Of a DNA stretch of 64,000 nucleotides, positions 7,129 through 15,419 are shown piece by piece; positions within the stretch are counted from its first letter, which is position 1; each line of letters opens with the position of its first letter. The notes under the pieces were generated by a model. It was not told the origin of the DNA. It worked only from the letters and a program-made list of their open reading frames with translations, and searched no databases. The position numbers were made by a program, and so were the translations under genes. Where the stretch lies: the NCBI GenBank assembly GCA_964400885.1, contig CAYNWH010000001.1:1-64000 (forward strand), written 5' to 3'. The DNA comes from CAYNWH01 sp964400885. GTDB taxonomy: Bacteria; Patescibacteriota; Patescibacteriia; CAIXNZ01.

Positions 7129-8841
7129 TTACATTTCATCCAAAACAGGCAAACCTAATAATTCCATGCCATTAACCAAAATTTGCCTTACAGCTTTGGC
7201 CAATTCCAAGCGCGCAGCCCTAATCTTAGGTTCAGCTTTAACCACTGGCAATTCATGGTAAAAAGTATTAAAGTCCTGAGCCAAATTAAATAAGTATTGA
7301 GTTAGCGCAGAAGGATCATTTAAATTTAAGCTTTCTAAAATTATTTCCGGATAATCAATTAAATCTTTAATTAATTTTTTTTCAATATTGCTGGCCAAAG
7401 CCTGATAATCAATTTTGCCTTTAGGCACTTTGACTTGTTTGCTTTTTTGAAAAAGAGAATATAACCTGGCCGTGGTGTATTGCAAATAAGGACCAGTAAA
7501 CCCATTAATATCCAAGGCTTCATCAACATCAAAAGTAATAATTTTATCATCATTAACCTTGAGCATGCCGAATTTCAAGGCTGCAATTACAATTTTCAAA
7601 GCTGCGGCTGCAACATCCTTAGCCAGCCAGTCAGCATGCCTTTGTTTTGTTTCATTAATAACTTTATTTAAAGCGGTTTCTCTAACTTCATCATAAGTCA
7701 CGACATTGCCAGTGCGTGAAGACATTATCCCACTTTTAAGCTGGACAAATTCATAAGGCACATGGATCATCTCTTTTTTAAAACCCATCAATTCCAAAAT
7801 TTTAAAAATTTGTTTTATATACTGGCTTTGACGATTATCAATTACATATAAAGATTTCTGAATTTTATACTTTTTAAATTTTTTAACTGCCAAAGGAATA
7901 TCTTTCAAGCCGTACAAAACTGTGCCGTCTTTGCGCAATAAGACTAAAACTCCCAAATCATACTTATTCAAATCAGCAATAACCGCGCCTTCGCTTTTTT
8001 TAATAAAATTATATTTTAAAAGCTGAGGCAGCATTCTTTTGCCGTCCTTTTCTTCCTCGCTTTCAAAAAAATAAAGATCAAATTTTATACCCAGCTCTTT
8101 ATAAATATTTTTAAACTGCTCCAGACTCCATTGCCTAGTTTCCTTCCATAAAACAGTCAGCTCTTTATCACCATCTTCTAGTTTTTTTAAAACGTCTGCT
8201 ACTTGAAATTTATAATCATCATTTTCCTTAACTTTAGCTGCAGAAGTTGAATAAACGTTACCCAGAAATTCGCCACGGGCTTCGGGCAAAGATGGAATAT
8301 CAGTCTGATTAACAAAGTTTTGCAAATACCAAAGTGTTTTGGCCACATGAGCGCCAGTATCGCCTATATAATTGGCGGCAATAACTTTATAACCGCAACT
8401 TTTATAAATATTAACTAAAGCTGAACCAATACAGGCATTGCGCAAATGGCCGACATGAAATTCTTTATGCGTATTAGGCTGAGAATATTCAATCATCACT
8501 TTTTCTTTTTTGCCTTCGTTGTTTTGCCCGTATTTCTTTTTCTTTTTTAAAATTTCCGGCAAAACAGTACCAGCTACTTTTTCAAAATTAAAAATAAAAT
8601 TCAAATACGGCCCAAAATTCTGATAATTGATGATAAACTTTGTCGGCTTTAAATTCTTGGCAAAATCAGCGGCGATTTCTTCTGGTTTTCTTTTAAACTG
8701 TTTGGCTAATTTAAAACAAGGCAAAGCCAAATCACCCATTTCTGCTGATGGTGGCACAGTCAAATCTTCGGCTTTAATATTAATCTTTTGTTTTTTCAAA
8801 AGATTAACGATTTCTTTTTTAATTTTTTGGTTAATAGTCAT
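7129..8841 (-). CDS. argS: Arginyl-tRNA synthetase
   Basis: 570 residues, class I synthetase that charges tRNA-Arg. An Arg-specific N-terminal additional domain (about 1-105) is followed by the catalytic core with the HIGH motif as HVGH (129-132, in QPNTHKEFHVGHLRN). The KMSKS loop is degenerate, in KSGIMSSRTGNVV, as usual for this enzyme. The C-terminal helical anticodon domain with the DALRM-type fold ends at the stop. The length is normal. The ATG overlaps the TGA stop of the NYN gene (ATGA), so the two are translationally coupled. No Shine-Dalgarno. Confidence 0.97.
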   Translation of the reverse strand: MTINQKIKKEIVNLLKKQKINIKAEDLTVPPSAEMGDLALPCFKLAKQFKRKPEEIAADFAKNLKPTKFIINYQNFGPYLNFIFNFEKVAGTVLPEILKKKKKYGQNNEGKKEKVMIEYSQPNTHKEFHVGHLRNACIGSALVNIYKSCGYKVIAANYIGDTGAHVAKTLWYLQNFVNQTDIPSLPEARGEFLGNVYSTSAAKVKENDDYKFQVADVLKKLEDGDKELTVLWKETRQWSLEQFKNIYKELGIKFDLYFFESEEEKDGKRMLPQLLKYNFIKKSEGAVIADLNKYDLGVLVLLRKDGTVLYGLKDIPLAVKKFKKYKIQKSLYVIDNRQSQYIKQIFKILELMGFKKEMIHVPYEFVQLKSGIMSSRTGNVVTYDEVRETALNKVINETKQRHADWLAKDVAAAALKIVIAALKFGMLKVNDDKIITFDVDEALDINGFTGPYLQYTTARLYSLFQKSKQVKVPKGKIDYQALASNIEKKLIKDLIDYPEIILESLNLNDPSALTQYLFNLAQDFNTFYHELPVVKAEPKIRAARLELAKAVRQILVNGMELLGLPVLDEM

Positions 8842-9404
8842 AATAATGTCTTATAAATAAATGGTTCTAATTCTTCTCTAATTAAAAGTCTTGATAATGT
8901 TGCATTCTTCTGCATTGCGATAGAAGGCTGATAAGAAAAACCGATATATTCAACTTTCTTCTTTAAATGCTTCACTTTTTTTATCGCTGGGATTAAATCA
9001 GTATCAGAAGAAATTAATATGGCAGTATCATACATATTTTCATATGCTCCAATTAGTAAATCAACGGCTAAATGAACATCAACACCCTTTTCATGATAAA
9101 CTCCGTCATTTTTCATTATGTAGCCCCTCTTAATAATAAAATTTTGTTGGGGTGATGTTAAATGAGAAAATAATTTTTGTTGCTCTTTTCTTAATTCTTG
9201 GCCTTTTACATTACTCTCTTCTGCCTTTACAACTCCAACATAATATCGGCAAGATACTATTTCTCTCTGCAAAGATAACCACTCTGCCAATCCTCTGTAA
9301 TTAAATTTTGTTAAATTATTAAAATTTAAAGGAGCAGATCTTAATTTGAAATAGAAATTACTGCCATCTATATAAATAGCTACTTTTTCTTTTTTACCAA
9401 ACAT
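8838..9404 (-). CDS. NYN-domain protein (LabA/DUF88-like)
   Basis: 188 residues with the PIN-like NYN fold, a predicted metal-dependent RNase family. The conserved acids are visible: D13 in IYIDGSNFYF, D109 and D115 in KGVDVHLAVDLL, and D134/D136 in SSDTDLIPAI, followed by the typical GFSYQPS strand end. Such proteins are thought to act on RNA, and the substrate here is unknown. Its stop overlaps the argS start, so they form an operon. No Shine-Dalgarno. The transcript from the promoter at 9471-9499 would begin with the hairpin at 9423-9453. Confidence 0.88.
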   Translation of the reverse strand: MFGKKEKVAIYIDGSNFYFKLRSAPLNFNNLTKFNYRGLAEWLSLQREIVSCRYYVGVVKAEESNVKGQELRKEQQKLFSHLTSPQQNFIIKRGYIMKNDGVYHEKGVDVHLAVDLLIGAYENMYDTAILISSDTDLIPAIKKVKHLKKKVEYIGFSYQPSIAMQKNATLSRLLIREELEPFIYKTLL

Positions 9405-9422
9405 AATGCTTAAATATAAAAA

Positions 9423-9453
9423 CCCGCCGTATGACCGAAGGCCATAGGGCGGG
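9423..9453. terminator. Terminator after tyrS / hairpin ahead of NYN-argS
   Basis: CCCGCCGTATG / CATAGGGCGGG with T tracts on both strands. It is downstream of tyrS and so a likely terminator, but it is also between the NYN promoter and the NYN start codon. Confidence 0.7.
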
Positions 9454-9470
9454 CGTTTTTAGCTAATTTA

Positions 9471-9499
9471 ATAATATGACATTTATTGAGACTTGTCAA
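9471..9499 (-). promoter_or_regulatory. Promoter of NYN-argS
   Basis: TTGACA (9499-9494), 17-nt spacer, TATTAT (9476-9471) on the minus strand. Transcription would start about 10 nt before the GC-rich hairpin. Confidence 0.6.
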
Positions 9500-9547
9500 T
9501 ATCAAGCTGTGCATAATATTTTTACACCAAATCATACGATATTTTTA

Positions 9548-10774
9548 TTAAATTACCACTTTAACAAAATGTCTTTTGCCTTTTTGAATCAAGTGTTCGC
9601 CAGTGCTTAATTTATAATTTATATCTTCAATAACTTGATCATCAATTTTAATGCCTTTTTGTTCAATTAAGCGTTTCGCCTCAGAATTAGAAGTAGCTAA
9701 ACCCGTTTCCACGAGAATATTAATCACTCCACCTTTTAGAGTATATTCACCTAATTCAGCAGATAATTTATAAGTTTTAATTCCTTCAGGTTTTTCTTTT
9801 TGCTGAAAAATTTTAATAAAGTTTTCTTTAGCTGCTAAAGCTGCTTTTTCTCCTTTGTAAATTTTTACAATATCATTGGCTAGTTTCATTTTAAAATCGC
9901 GGGGATTAGCGCCTTCTTTCATCTGTTTGGTCATGGCTTCAATTGCACTCATAGGTTCATCAGTGCAAATTTCAAAGCCTAAGGCAATCATCTGATCTGA
10001 CCAAGACATGACTTTGCCAAACATATCTTCGGCTGTGTCGCCTAAAGTAATCATATTGCCTTCGGTCTTACCCATTTTTTTACCAGTCGGATCTGTTAAT
10101 AATTTTAAAGTCAAAACAAGTTTTTCCTTGTTTTTTAATTCTTTGAGCAAATCCCGACCAGCCAGCATATTAAAAGTCTGGTCAGAACCACCTAGTTCCA
10201 AATCAACGTTCATGGCCACAGAATCATAACCCTGCATCAAGGGATACATAAATTCATGGATATAAATCGGCTTGCCTTCTTCAATCCTTTTTTCAAACAT
10301 ATCGCGCTCTAACATTTGCTGAACAGTAAATTTAGAAGCCAAATTTAAAACATCTTCAAATTTCAGCTTACCCAGCCATTTGGAATTAAACATGACTTTG
10401 GCAGCATTTTTGCCACTAAAATCTAAAATTGAACTGGCTTGTTTTTTATAATTTTTTAAATTAGCTAAAACTTCTTTGCGGGGAAGCTGTTTACGAGCAG
10501 CCACCTTGTCAGTCGGATCACCAATCATGGCTGTAAAATCGCCAATTAAAAAAATGACTTCATGACCCAGTTTTTGAAATTCTGCTAATTTACGAATTTG
10601 ATTGCCGTGGCCAATATGCAAAGTCGGACCAGTGGGATCAAAACCGCAATACAGTTTGATGCGTTCGCCAGACATTAATTTCTTTTTTAATGCTTCCTTG
10701 GTCGGATAAATCATTTCCACTCCGCGCCTTAACATTCTGTCAATTAATTTTTCATCTGTAATTACTTTAGGCAT
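9548..10774 (-). CDS. tyrS: Tyrosyl-tRNA synthetase
   Basis: 408 residues, class I synthetase for tRNA-Tyr. HIGH is HIGH at 53-56 (GPTLHIGHGNQIRK). The KMSKS loop reads KMGKT in TDPTGKKMGKTEGN. DPTDKVAARK and GGSDQTFNMLAGR match the tyrosine-binding core. A C-terminal S4 RNA-binding domain occupies about 340-405. This layout is that of the TyrRS type with a KMGK-like loop (TyrZ/TyrS2-like). Start ATG without a Shine-Dalgarno. Its promoter is TTGAAA-N17-TAAATT (10832-10860). Confidence 0.97.
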   Translation of the reverse strand: MPKVITDEKLIDRMLRRGVEMIYPTKEALKKKLMSGERIKLYCGFDPTGPTLHIGHGNQIRKLAEFQKLGHEVIFLIGDFTAMIGDPTDKVAARKQLPRKEVLANLKNYKKQASSILDFSGKNAAKVMFNSKWLGKLKFEDVLNLASKFTVQQMLERDMFEKRIEEGKPIYIHEFMYPLMQGYDSVAMNVDLELGGSDQTFNMLAGRDLLKELKNKEKLVLTLKLLTDPTGKKMGKTEGNMITLGDTAEDMFGKVMSWSDQMIALGFEICTDEPMSAIEAMTKQMKEGANPRDFKMKLANDIVKIYKGEKAALAAKENFIKIFQQKEKPEGIKTYKLSAELGEYTLKGGVINILVETGLATSNSEAKRLIEQKGIKIDDQVIEDINYKLSTGEHLIQKGKRHFVKVVI

Positions 10775-10831
10775 ATTATTCGTTTTAATTAGTGATTATA
10801 AATTAGTATTAAAGCATTTCATTATATACCT

Positions 10832-10860
10832 AATTTAGCATAAAAATTTATCTTTTTCAA
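10832..10860 (-). promoter_or_regulatory. Promoter of tyrS
   Basis: TTGAAA (10860-10855), 17-nt spacer ending in TGC, TAAATT (10837-10832) on the minus strand: an extended -10 form. Confidence 0.65.
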
Positions 10861-10863
10861 ATT

Positions 10864-10895
10864 AAAAAAGCAGTCCGATATTTACCGGACCGCTT
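10864..10895 (-). terminator. Terminator of the small RHH-like gene
   Basis: Stem AAGCAGTCCG / CGGACCGCTT (one mismatch) followed by six T on the minus strand; the stem overlaps the stop codon of the 10894-11139 gene. Confidence 0.75.
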
Positions 10896-11139
10896 AGCAA
10901 ACAATGATCTCCTGCGGAGGAACTTGAGAATCATCAGGATTAATAAGCTGCAATTTTCTGTAGCCTTCTTTTCTGGCTTTGAGGATAATATAAAAAATAT
11001 GAATGGCTTGAATAATAATGGCTCTAGCCGTTGAATGGCTGGAAATCTGCTTTATTTCTTTTAGTTCTTCGGCTGTACTATTGCCCAAAAGCAAAGTCAT
11101 TCTTTTATCCTGCACTGTTTTTCCCTCTTGATTTTTCAA
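10894..11139 (-). CDS. Small protein resembling a ribbon-helix-helix regulator
   Basis: 81 residues. The pattern of a short strand (RMTLLLGN), a helix (TAEELKEIKQIS), a turn and a second long helix (TARAIIIQAIHIFYIILKARKEG), then RKLQLINPDD, resembles ribbon-helix-helix DNA-binding proteins, although no diagnostic residue proves it. The start is TTG, fixed by AAAGGAGG 6 nt upstream. It has a promoter (11168-11196), a 20-bp palindrome just upstream of the -35 box that could be its own operator, and a terminator. A membrane role for the hydrophobic helix cannot be excluded. Confidence 0.65.
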   Translation of the reverse strand: MKNQEGKTVQDKRMTLLLGNSTAEELKEIKQISSHSTARAIIIQAIHIFYIILKARKEGYRKLQLINPDDSQVPPQEIIVC

Positions 11140-11167
11140 ATTTTTCCTCCTTTTATCCAGATTTAAT

Positions 11168-11196
11168 ACCTTACATTAAAAATATAATTTTGTCAA
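11168..11196 (-). promoter_or_regulatory. Promoter of the RHH-like gene
   Basis: TTGACA (11196-11191), 17-nt spacer ending ATG, weak TAAGGT (11173-11168). Confidence 0.5.
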
Positions 11197-11202
11197 TAAA
11201 TC

Positions 11203-11222
11203 CAGCTGCTCGCGAGCAGCTG
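11203..11222. repeat. 20-bp palindrome 6 bp upstream of a -35 box
   Basis: CAGCTGCTCG / CGAGCAGCTG, perfect. A near-identical palindrome with paired substitutions lies at the same distance from the promoter at 12377-12405 (12412-12431). Candidate operator or mobile palindrome. Confidence 0.6.
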
Positions 11223-11225
11223 GAT

Positions 11226-11304
11226 TAAAAAACGGCTCGTTTTCCTTGGCTTACGCCTTGGAAAACGAGCCGTTGAGACTCACTCGTAGTTTGGAAAACG
11301 AGCC
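11226..11304 (-). terminator. Terminator of the MopE-motif lipoprotein gene, with a third arm copy
   Basis: Perfect 15-bp stem AACGGCTCGTTTTCC / GGAAAACGAGCCGTT (11231-11245 / 11260-11274) followed by a T run on the minus strand. An extra copy of one arm, GGAAAACGAGCC, lies at 11293-11304, so two alternative hairpins are possible. Confidence 0.75.
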
Positions 11305-11320
11305 AATGTTTGCTTAACTA

Positions 11321-12274
11321 TTACTCCTCGTAAATTATCTCTAAGTAGGGTACATCCCCTGTTCCACCATGATTACCGCCATCTTCCCACCATGAATTAT
11401 TCAAAGTTTCTTGACCTTGGCTATCATAGGTCCTTTGAATAAGTTCAAAAGTGAGCAATGAACCTTTGCGGCTGTTTAGAAAATCTGGCAAAACCGAAGC
11501 GTATGTTTTCCAATAGCCATTCAGCGCCGGATACAGGACAAAATGCTGATCAGAGGTCACATAATTGTGAGCCGGCATCAGGCACCCTTGAGGGAGCCAG
11601 AGTGAAAAACCTGTTCTATCTGTGTAATGAGCACAGGTTTCCCAGCCAGCATAATCCGCTTGAGGCACCAGTAACTCGCTTATAATAGGAATTACTGTTG
11701 GTGAATACGGGTAAGCAAAGGAATCAATTTGATAGATTCCTATTTCGGCTTCGGTAATCTTTTGTGAGTTCCCTAAGAAACCCAAGTCAAAAGTCACCAA
11801 ACCATTAGTATTGGGATATCCGTCAGGGGACACATAGTTAGTGTAAATAAATTTATTGTTAGAGTCCCCCTCCCGGCCAAAGCCTATTGACATAATGACC
11901 CTATCATCCTCATATCCTCCCCACCAGCCATCATATTCATTGAGAGAAAAAATGGTCGTGGAGCAGATAAAATCCGGACCATTGCAATTATTGTCCAGAC
12001 CGTCGCAGATTTCAGTGGCGCCGGGATGAACATCTGCATTACTGTCATCACAATCGCTGTTGTTCTGACTATAATCATCATCCTTTTGAAGCGCCCAAAT
12101 CGGGATGTTCGGGTCGCCGTAACCATCGTGATCAGCGTCAAGGTAGAATAACCTATATTCTTTCGGCGGGAAACAATTCGAGTTGCATTCGCAATCGCGA
12201 CAATCAATGTCACCGCAACTACTGATCAGGCCCGCAAACACGAGAATCAAGACAAACCAAAGTGCCTTTTTCAT
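11321..12274 (-). CDS. Lipoprotein with MopE-type metal-binding motif
   Basis: 317 residues from the ATG at 12274, chosen because AGGGAGG lies 9 nt upstream and a lipoprotein signal follows (LISSC, Cys20). The frame is open further upstream from TTG 12352, but that segment is charged and without an RBS. Just after the anchor is a Cys-rich stretch (CRDCECNSNC), then residues 43-102 carry the metal-binding motif seen in MopE-like proteins: YLDADHDGYGDP, DCDDSNADVHPGATEICDG and DNNCNG. The rest is beta-rich with Trp and Gly, perhaps a binding domain. It is exported and probably binds calcium or copper; the ligand is inference. Confidence 0.85.
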   Translation of the reverse strand: MKKALWFVLILVFAGLISSCGDIDCRDCECNSNCFPPKEYRLFYLDADHDGYGDPNIPIWALQKDDDYSQNNSDCDDSNADVHPGATEICDGLDNNCNGPDFICSTTIFSLNEYDGWWGGYEDDRVIMSIGFGREGDSNNKFIYTNYVSPDGYPNTNGLVTFDLGFLGNSQKITEAEIGIYQIDSFAYPYSPTVIPIISELLVPQADYAGWETCAHYTDRTGFSLWLPQGCLMPAHNYVTSDQHFVLYPALNGYWKTYASVLPDFLNSRKGSLLTFELIQRTYDSQGQETLNNSWWEDGGNHGGTGDVPYLEIIYEE

Positions 12275-12376
12275 GACTTGTTCCTCCCTTTGGCTACGCC
12301 TTAATAGGCCTCTGTTCTCCTTTCTATATATTAAAATATCCTCTCTTATCAAAGAACTATATTTTTATAATCTAAT

Positions 12377-12405
12377 ATTTTAGCATTTAAAAAGCCTTTT
12401 GTCAA
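12377..12405 (-). promoter_or_regulatory. Promoter of the MopE-motif lipoprotein
   Basis: TTGACA (12405-12400), 17-nt spacer ending TGC, TAAAAT (12382-12377): a clean extended -10 promoter. Confidence 0.8.
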
Positions 12406-12411
12406 TAAATC

Positions 12412-12431
12412 CAGCCGCTCGCGAGCGGCTG
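12412..12431. repeat. 20-bp palindrome 6 bp upstream of a -35 box
   Basis: CAGCCGCTCG / CGAGCGGCTG, perfect. Compared with 11203-11222 both arms differ at the matching position, so pairing is kept. Confidence 0.6.
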
Positions 12432-12434
12432 AAT

Positions 12435-12461
12435 AAAAAACGGCCCATTTTAAGAGCCGTT
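12435..12461 (-). terminator. Terminator of valS
   Basis: AACGGCCC / GAGCCGTT stem with an AT loop, then a T run on the minus strand, 24 nt past the valS stop. Confidence 0.7.
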
Positions 12462-12485
12462 TCTAAAAATCTAAAATGCTAAAAT

Positions 12486-15254
12486 CTAATCCAAACTTTT
12501 CAATTGTTCTGCCAGTTTCTCTCTTTTCTCCTTTTGCTCATTTAATTTAAACTCTTCTTTTTCCACCACTTCTTTTGGCGCTTTTTTTACAAACTCTTTG
12601 TTTTTTAATTTTGTTTCCAGTTGTTTAATAAAACCTTTGACACTATCAATTTCATTTTCTAATCGTTCTTTTTCTTTTTTAAGATCAACCAACCCTTCCA
12701 AGTGCAAACAAATTTCTCCTACCCCGGCCAAAACATGAGAAACAGAATTATCAGGTTTTACTTTGCCAAGTTCCAAATCGCTTAAACGCGCCAAATGAAT
12801 AATATTATCCATTTGTTCTTTAAATTTTATTTTTTCTGGTTCTGCACAAATAATTGTTACTGCCACTTTTTTGGCTGGCTCAATTTTAAAATCAGCGCGC
12901 AAATTTCTAATGGCCATGACAATTTCTTCAAATTTATAAAATGGATAAAGCACATCATCATATTCAATCAGCTTGTCAGTTTCTTCATAATATTCACGAT
13001 CCTGCATATCAGTAAATAATTCTTTATCTGCCACAGTCGGCCAGTGTTGAATCATTAGCAAATCTTTTTCTTCCAAATTAGACCAGATTTCTTCGGTCAC
13101 AAAAGGGATGAACGGATGCCAGAGGATTAAAAGTTTTTCCAAAACATATAATAAAATCTCTTCGGTATGCGCGCGTAATTCTTCCAATGGCTTATCAGAA
13201 CTTTCCTGCATTTGCAGTTTAGATATTTCCAAATACCAGTCAGCCAAATCATCCCAGGTAAACGCCCGCAAAGTATCAGCTGCCGCAGAAAAATTAAAAT
13301 TATTTAAATCAGCTGTCACCTGATTAATTGTTATCTCTAACCTGGCTAAAATCCACTCATCAGCCAAAGTTTCGCCATGCGGCCGTTCAACGGCCCTTCT
13401 GACATTATTAACTGAAGTTAAAATATAGCGGGAAATATTCCAAAGCTTATTAACGAAGTTGCGAAAACCTTCTACTTTTTCATCATACAAACGTGTATCA
13501 GCCCCGGCTGCTGTGCCGGATATCATGGCAATGCGCAAAGCGTCAGTGCCATATTTCTTAATTATATCCAAAGGATCAACCACATTGCCCAGAGACTTGG
13601 ACATTTTCCTGCCCTGTTCATCTCGCACTAAGCCGTGAAGATAAACGGTTTTAAATGGTATTTCTCCCATTATAAATGTAGTCTGGATAATCATGCGTGC
13701 AATCCAGAAAAATAAAATATCATAACCAGTTTCCATGACTGAAGTGGGATGAAATTCCAGATCAGGAGAATTAGCCCGCCATTCTTCCCAGGTTTTAAAT
13801 TTTTTATAATCTTTATTTAACAAAGTAGAAAAAGTCCAAAGCCCAGATGAAAACCAAGTATCCAGAGTATCAGGATCTTGTTCAAAACCTTTTTCTTTTG
13901 GTACTGTTAAGCCAACAAAAATTTCTTCATTATCCTTGCCTTTATTTTTGTACCAAACCGGGATCTGATGGCCAAACCAAATCTGGCGGGAGATACACCA
14001 GTCGCGCAAATTTTCCAGCCAGCGAAAATAATCTTTTTCAAAACGTTCGGGAATAATTTTAATATCCCGCTCTTTCACTACTTGCAAAGCCACTTCTTTA
14101 AGAGATTTATTTTGAAAATATTGATTATCTGCTAAAGTAATTTTTTTATTAACATCCACAAACCATTGCAAAGACGGCAAAGGTTCAACTGTAGTGCCAC
14201 AGCGGTAGCAGACGGTCAAATTCATATCAATATCTTCTTCCTTTTCCATTAAGCCCTGGCCTTTCAACCAGTTAACTAGTTTTTCTCTGGCGTCCAAAAC
14301 CGGCAACCCTTCATATTCTGGTCCCGCTGCTTGGGTCATATTGCCATCTTCACCAATCACTTTAATGACTGGCAATAAATTTTTTTGCGCCATTTCATAA
14401 TCAATCATAGAATGCGCCGGAGTCACGCCCAAAGCGCCTGTGCCCAATTTCATATCCACTGAGTCATCAGCAATGATTTTTATTTTTTGCTTGCCAGCAC
14501 CAATATCAACAGTAAAAGTCTGGCCAATGTATTTTTTATAGCGCTGATCTTTAGGATTAACAGCCACAGCAGTATCGCCCAGCTTTGTTTCTGGCCGAGT
14601 CGTGGAAATAGACAGAGGAAAATCTTTGGCATATTTAAAAGTATAAAATTTGCCTTTAGTTGCCTGGTATTCAACTTCATCATCAGACAAAGTTGAAAGG
14701 CAATGCGGACACCAATTAACAATACGCTGACCACGATAAATCAAACCTTCATTATACATTTTGACAAAAGCTTGCTTAACGACTTGCGACAATCCCGGGT
14801 CCAAAGTATAACGTTCACGCGACCAGTCGCAGGAAGATCCCATTTTACGCACTTGATTATTTATAATCTTCCCAGATTCTTCAGCAAATTCTTCAACTTT
14901 TTTCAAAAATTTTTCCTTGCCCAAATCATGGCGTGTTTTTTTCTCTTTTTCATATAAAAGCTTCTCCACTTTAGCTTGAGTGGCAATTGCCGCATGATCA
15001 GTGCCCGGCAGCCATAAAGTCTTTTTGCCCAGCAACCGATTAAAACGCACCATTAAATCCTGATAAGCCAGCATAATAGCATGGCCAGTATGCAAGGTGC
15101 CAGTACGGTTAGGTGGCGGCATGGCAATGGAAAAATTTTTCGCATTATCAGCCACTTTTAAATTATCAGGATTAAAATAGCCTGATTTCTCCCATTTATT
15201 ATAAATTTTGTCTTCAACTTTTTGAGGCTGATACGCCTTTTCCATTTCCTTCAT
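12486..15254 (-). CDS. valS: Valyl-tRNA synthetase
   Basis: 922 residues, class I synthetase for tRNA-Val. HIGH is HTGH at 55-58 in PPPNRTGTLHTGHAIM. The editing (CP1) domain carries STTRPETKLGDTAVAVNP. KMSKS is intact in QGRKMSKSLGNVVDP. The anticodon domain is followed by a C-terminal coiled-coil arm (about 855-920, LKKEKERLENEIDSVK) typical of ValRS. Length is normal. Start ATG at 15254; a second Met at residue 4 is also possible. No Shine-Dalgarno. A cognate tRNA-Val(GAC) gene is at 16891-16964. Confidence 0.97.
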   Translation of the reverse strand: MKEMEKAYQPQKVEDKIYNKWEKSGYFNPDNLKVADNAKNFSIAMPPPNRTGTLHTGHAIMLAYQDLMVRFNRLLGKKTLWLPGTDHAAIATQAKVEKLLYEKEKKTRHDLGKEKFLKKVEEFAEESGKIINNQVRKMGSSCDWSRERYTLDPGLSQVVKQAFVKMYNEGLIYRGQRIVNWCPHCLSTLSDDEVEYQATKGKFYTFKYAKDFPLSISTTRPETKLGDTAVAVNPKDQRYKKYIGQTFTVDIGAGKQKIKIIADDSVDMKLGTGALGVTPAHSMIDYEMAQKNLLPVIKVIGEDGNMTQAAGPEYEGLPVLDAREKLVNWLKGQGLMEKEEDIDMNLTVCYRCGTTVEPLPSLQWFVDVNKKITLADNQYFQNKSLKEVALQVVKERDIKIIPERFEKDYFRWLENLRDWCISRQIWFGHQIPVWYKNKGKDNEEIFVGLTVPKEKGFEQDPDTLDTWFSSGLWTFSTLLNKDYKKFKTWEEWRANSPDLEFHPTSVMETGYDILFFWIARMIIQTTFIMGEIPFKTVYLHGLVRDEQGRKMSKSLGNVVDPLDIIKKYGTDALRIAMISGTAAGADTRLYDEKVEGFRNFVNKLWNISRYILTSVNNVRRAVERPHGETLADEWILARLEITINQVTADLNNFNFSAAADTLRAFTWDDLADWYLEISKLQMQESSDKPLEELRAHTEEILLYVLEKLLILWHPFIPFVTEEIWSNLEEKDLLMIQHWPTVADKELFTDMQDREYYEETDKLIEYDDVLYPFYKFEEIVMAIRNLRADFKIEPAKKVAVTIICAEPEKIKFKEQMDNIIHLARLSDLELGKVKPDNSVSHVLAGVGEICLHLEGLVDLKKEKERLENEIDSVKGFIKQLETKLKNKEFVKKAPKEVVEKEEFKLNEQKEKREKLAEQLKSLD

Positions 15255-15282
15255 AAATTAATGATATAATCATTATAAAAAA

Positions 15283-15311
15283 ATTTTACCAAAATTAGCC
15301 CTTCTTGACAA
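15283..15311 (-). promoter_or_regulatory. Promoter of valS
   Basis: TTGTCA (15311-15306), 17-nt spacer ending TGG, TAAAAT (15288-15283) on the minus strand. Confidence 0.6.
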
Positions 15312-15335
15312 GAAACAAAATCCCAGCTTAAATAT

Positions 15336-15364
15336 TTGACAGTTTTACTTAAAAATTATAAACT
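15336..15364 (+). promoter_or_regulatory. Promoter of the DHH phosphoesterase gene
   Basis: TTGACA (15336-15341), 17-nt spacer, TAAACT (15359-15364). The leader then runs through an ATTAGTTATTGG repeat. Confidence 0.65.
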
Positions 15365-15419
15365 AAAAAATCACTTCTTTTAGTCATTAGTTATTGGTTA
15401 TTAGTTATATGTTAATTTT

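Noticed and set aside
8838..8841. Recoded TGA (Gracilibacteria/Absconditabacteria code)
   Set aside because: TGA ends the NYN gene at the argS overlap and also stops other genes at expected family ends; no in-frame TGA is needed in any conserved protein.
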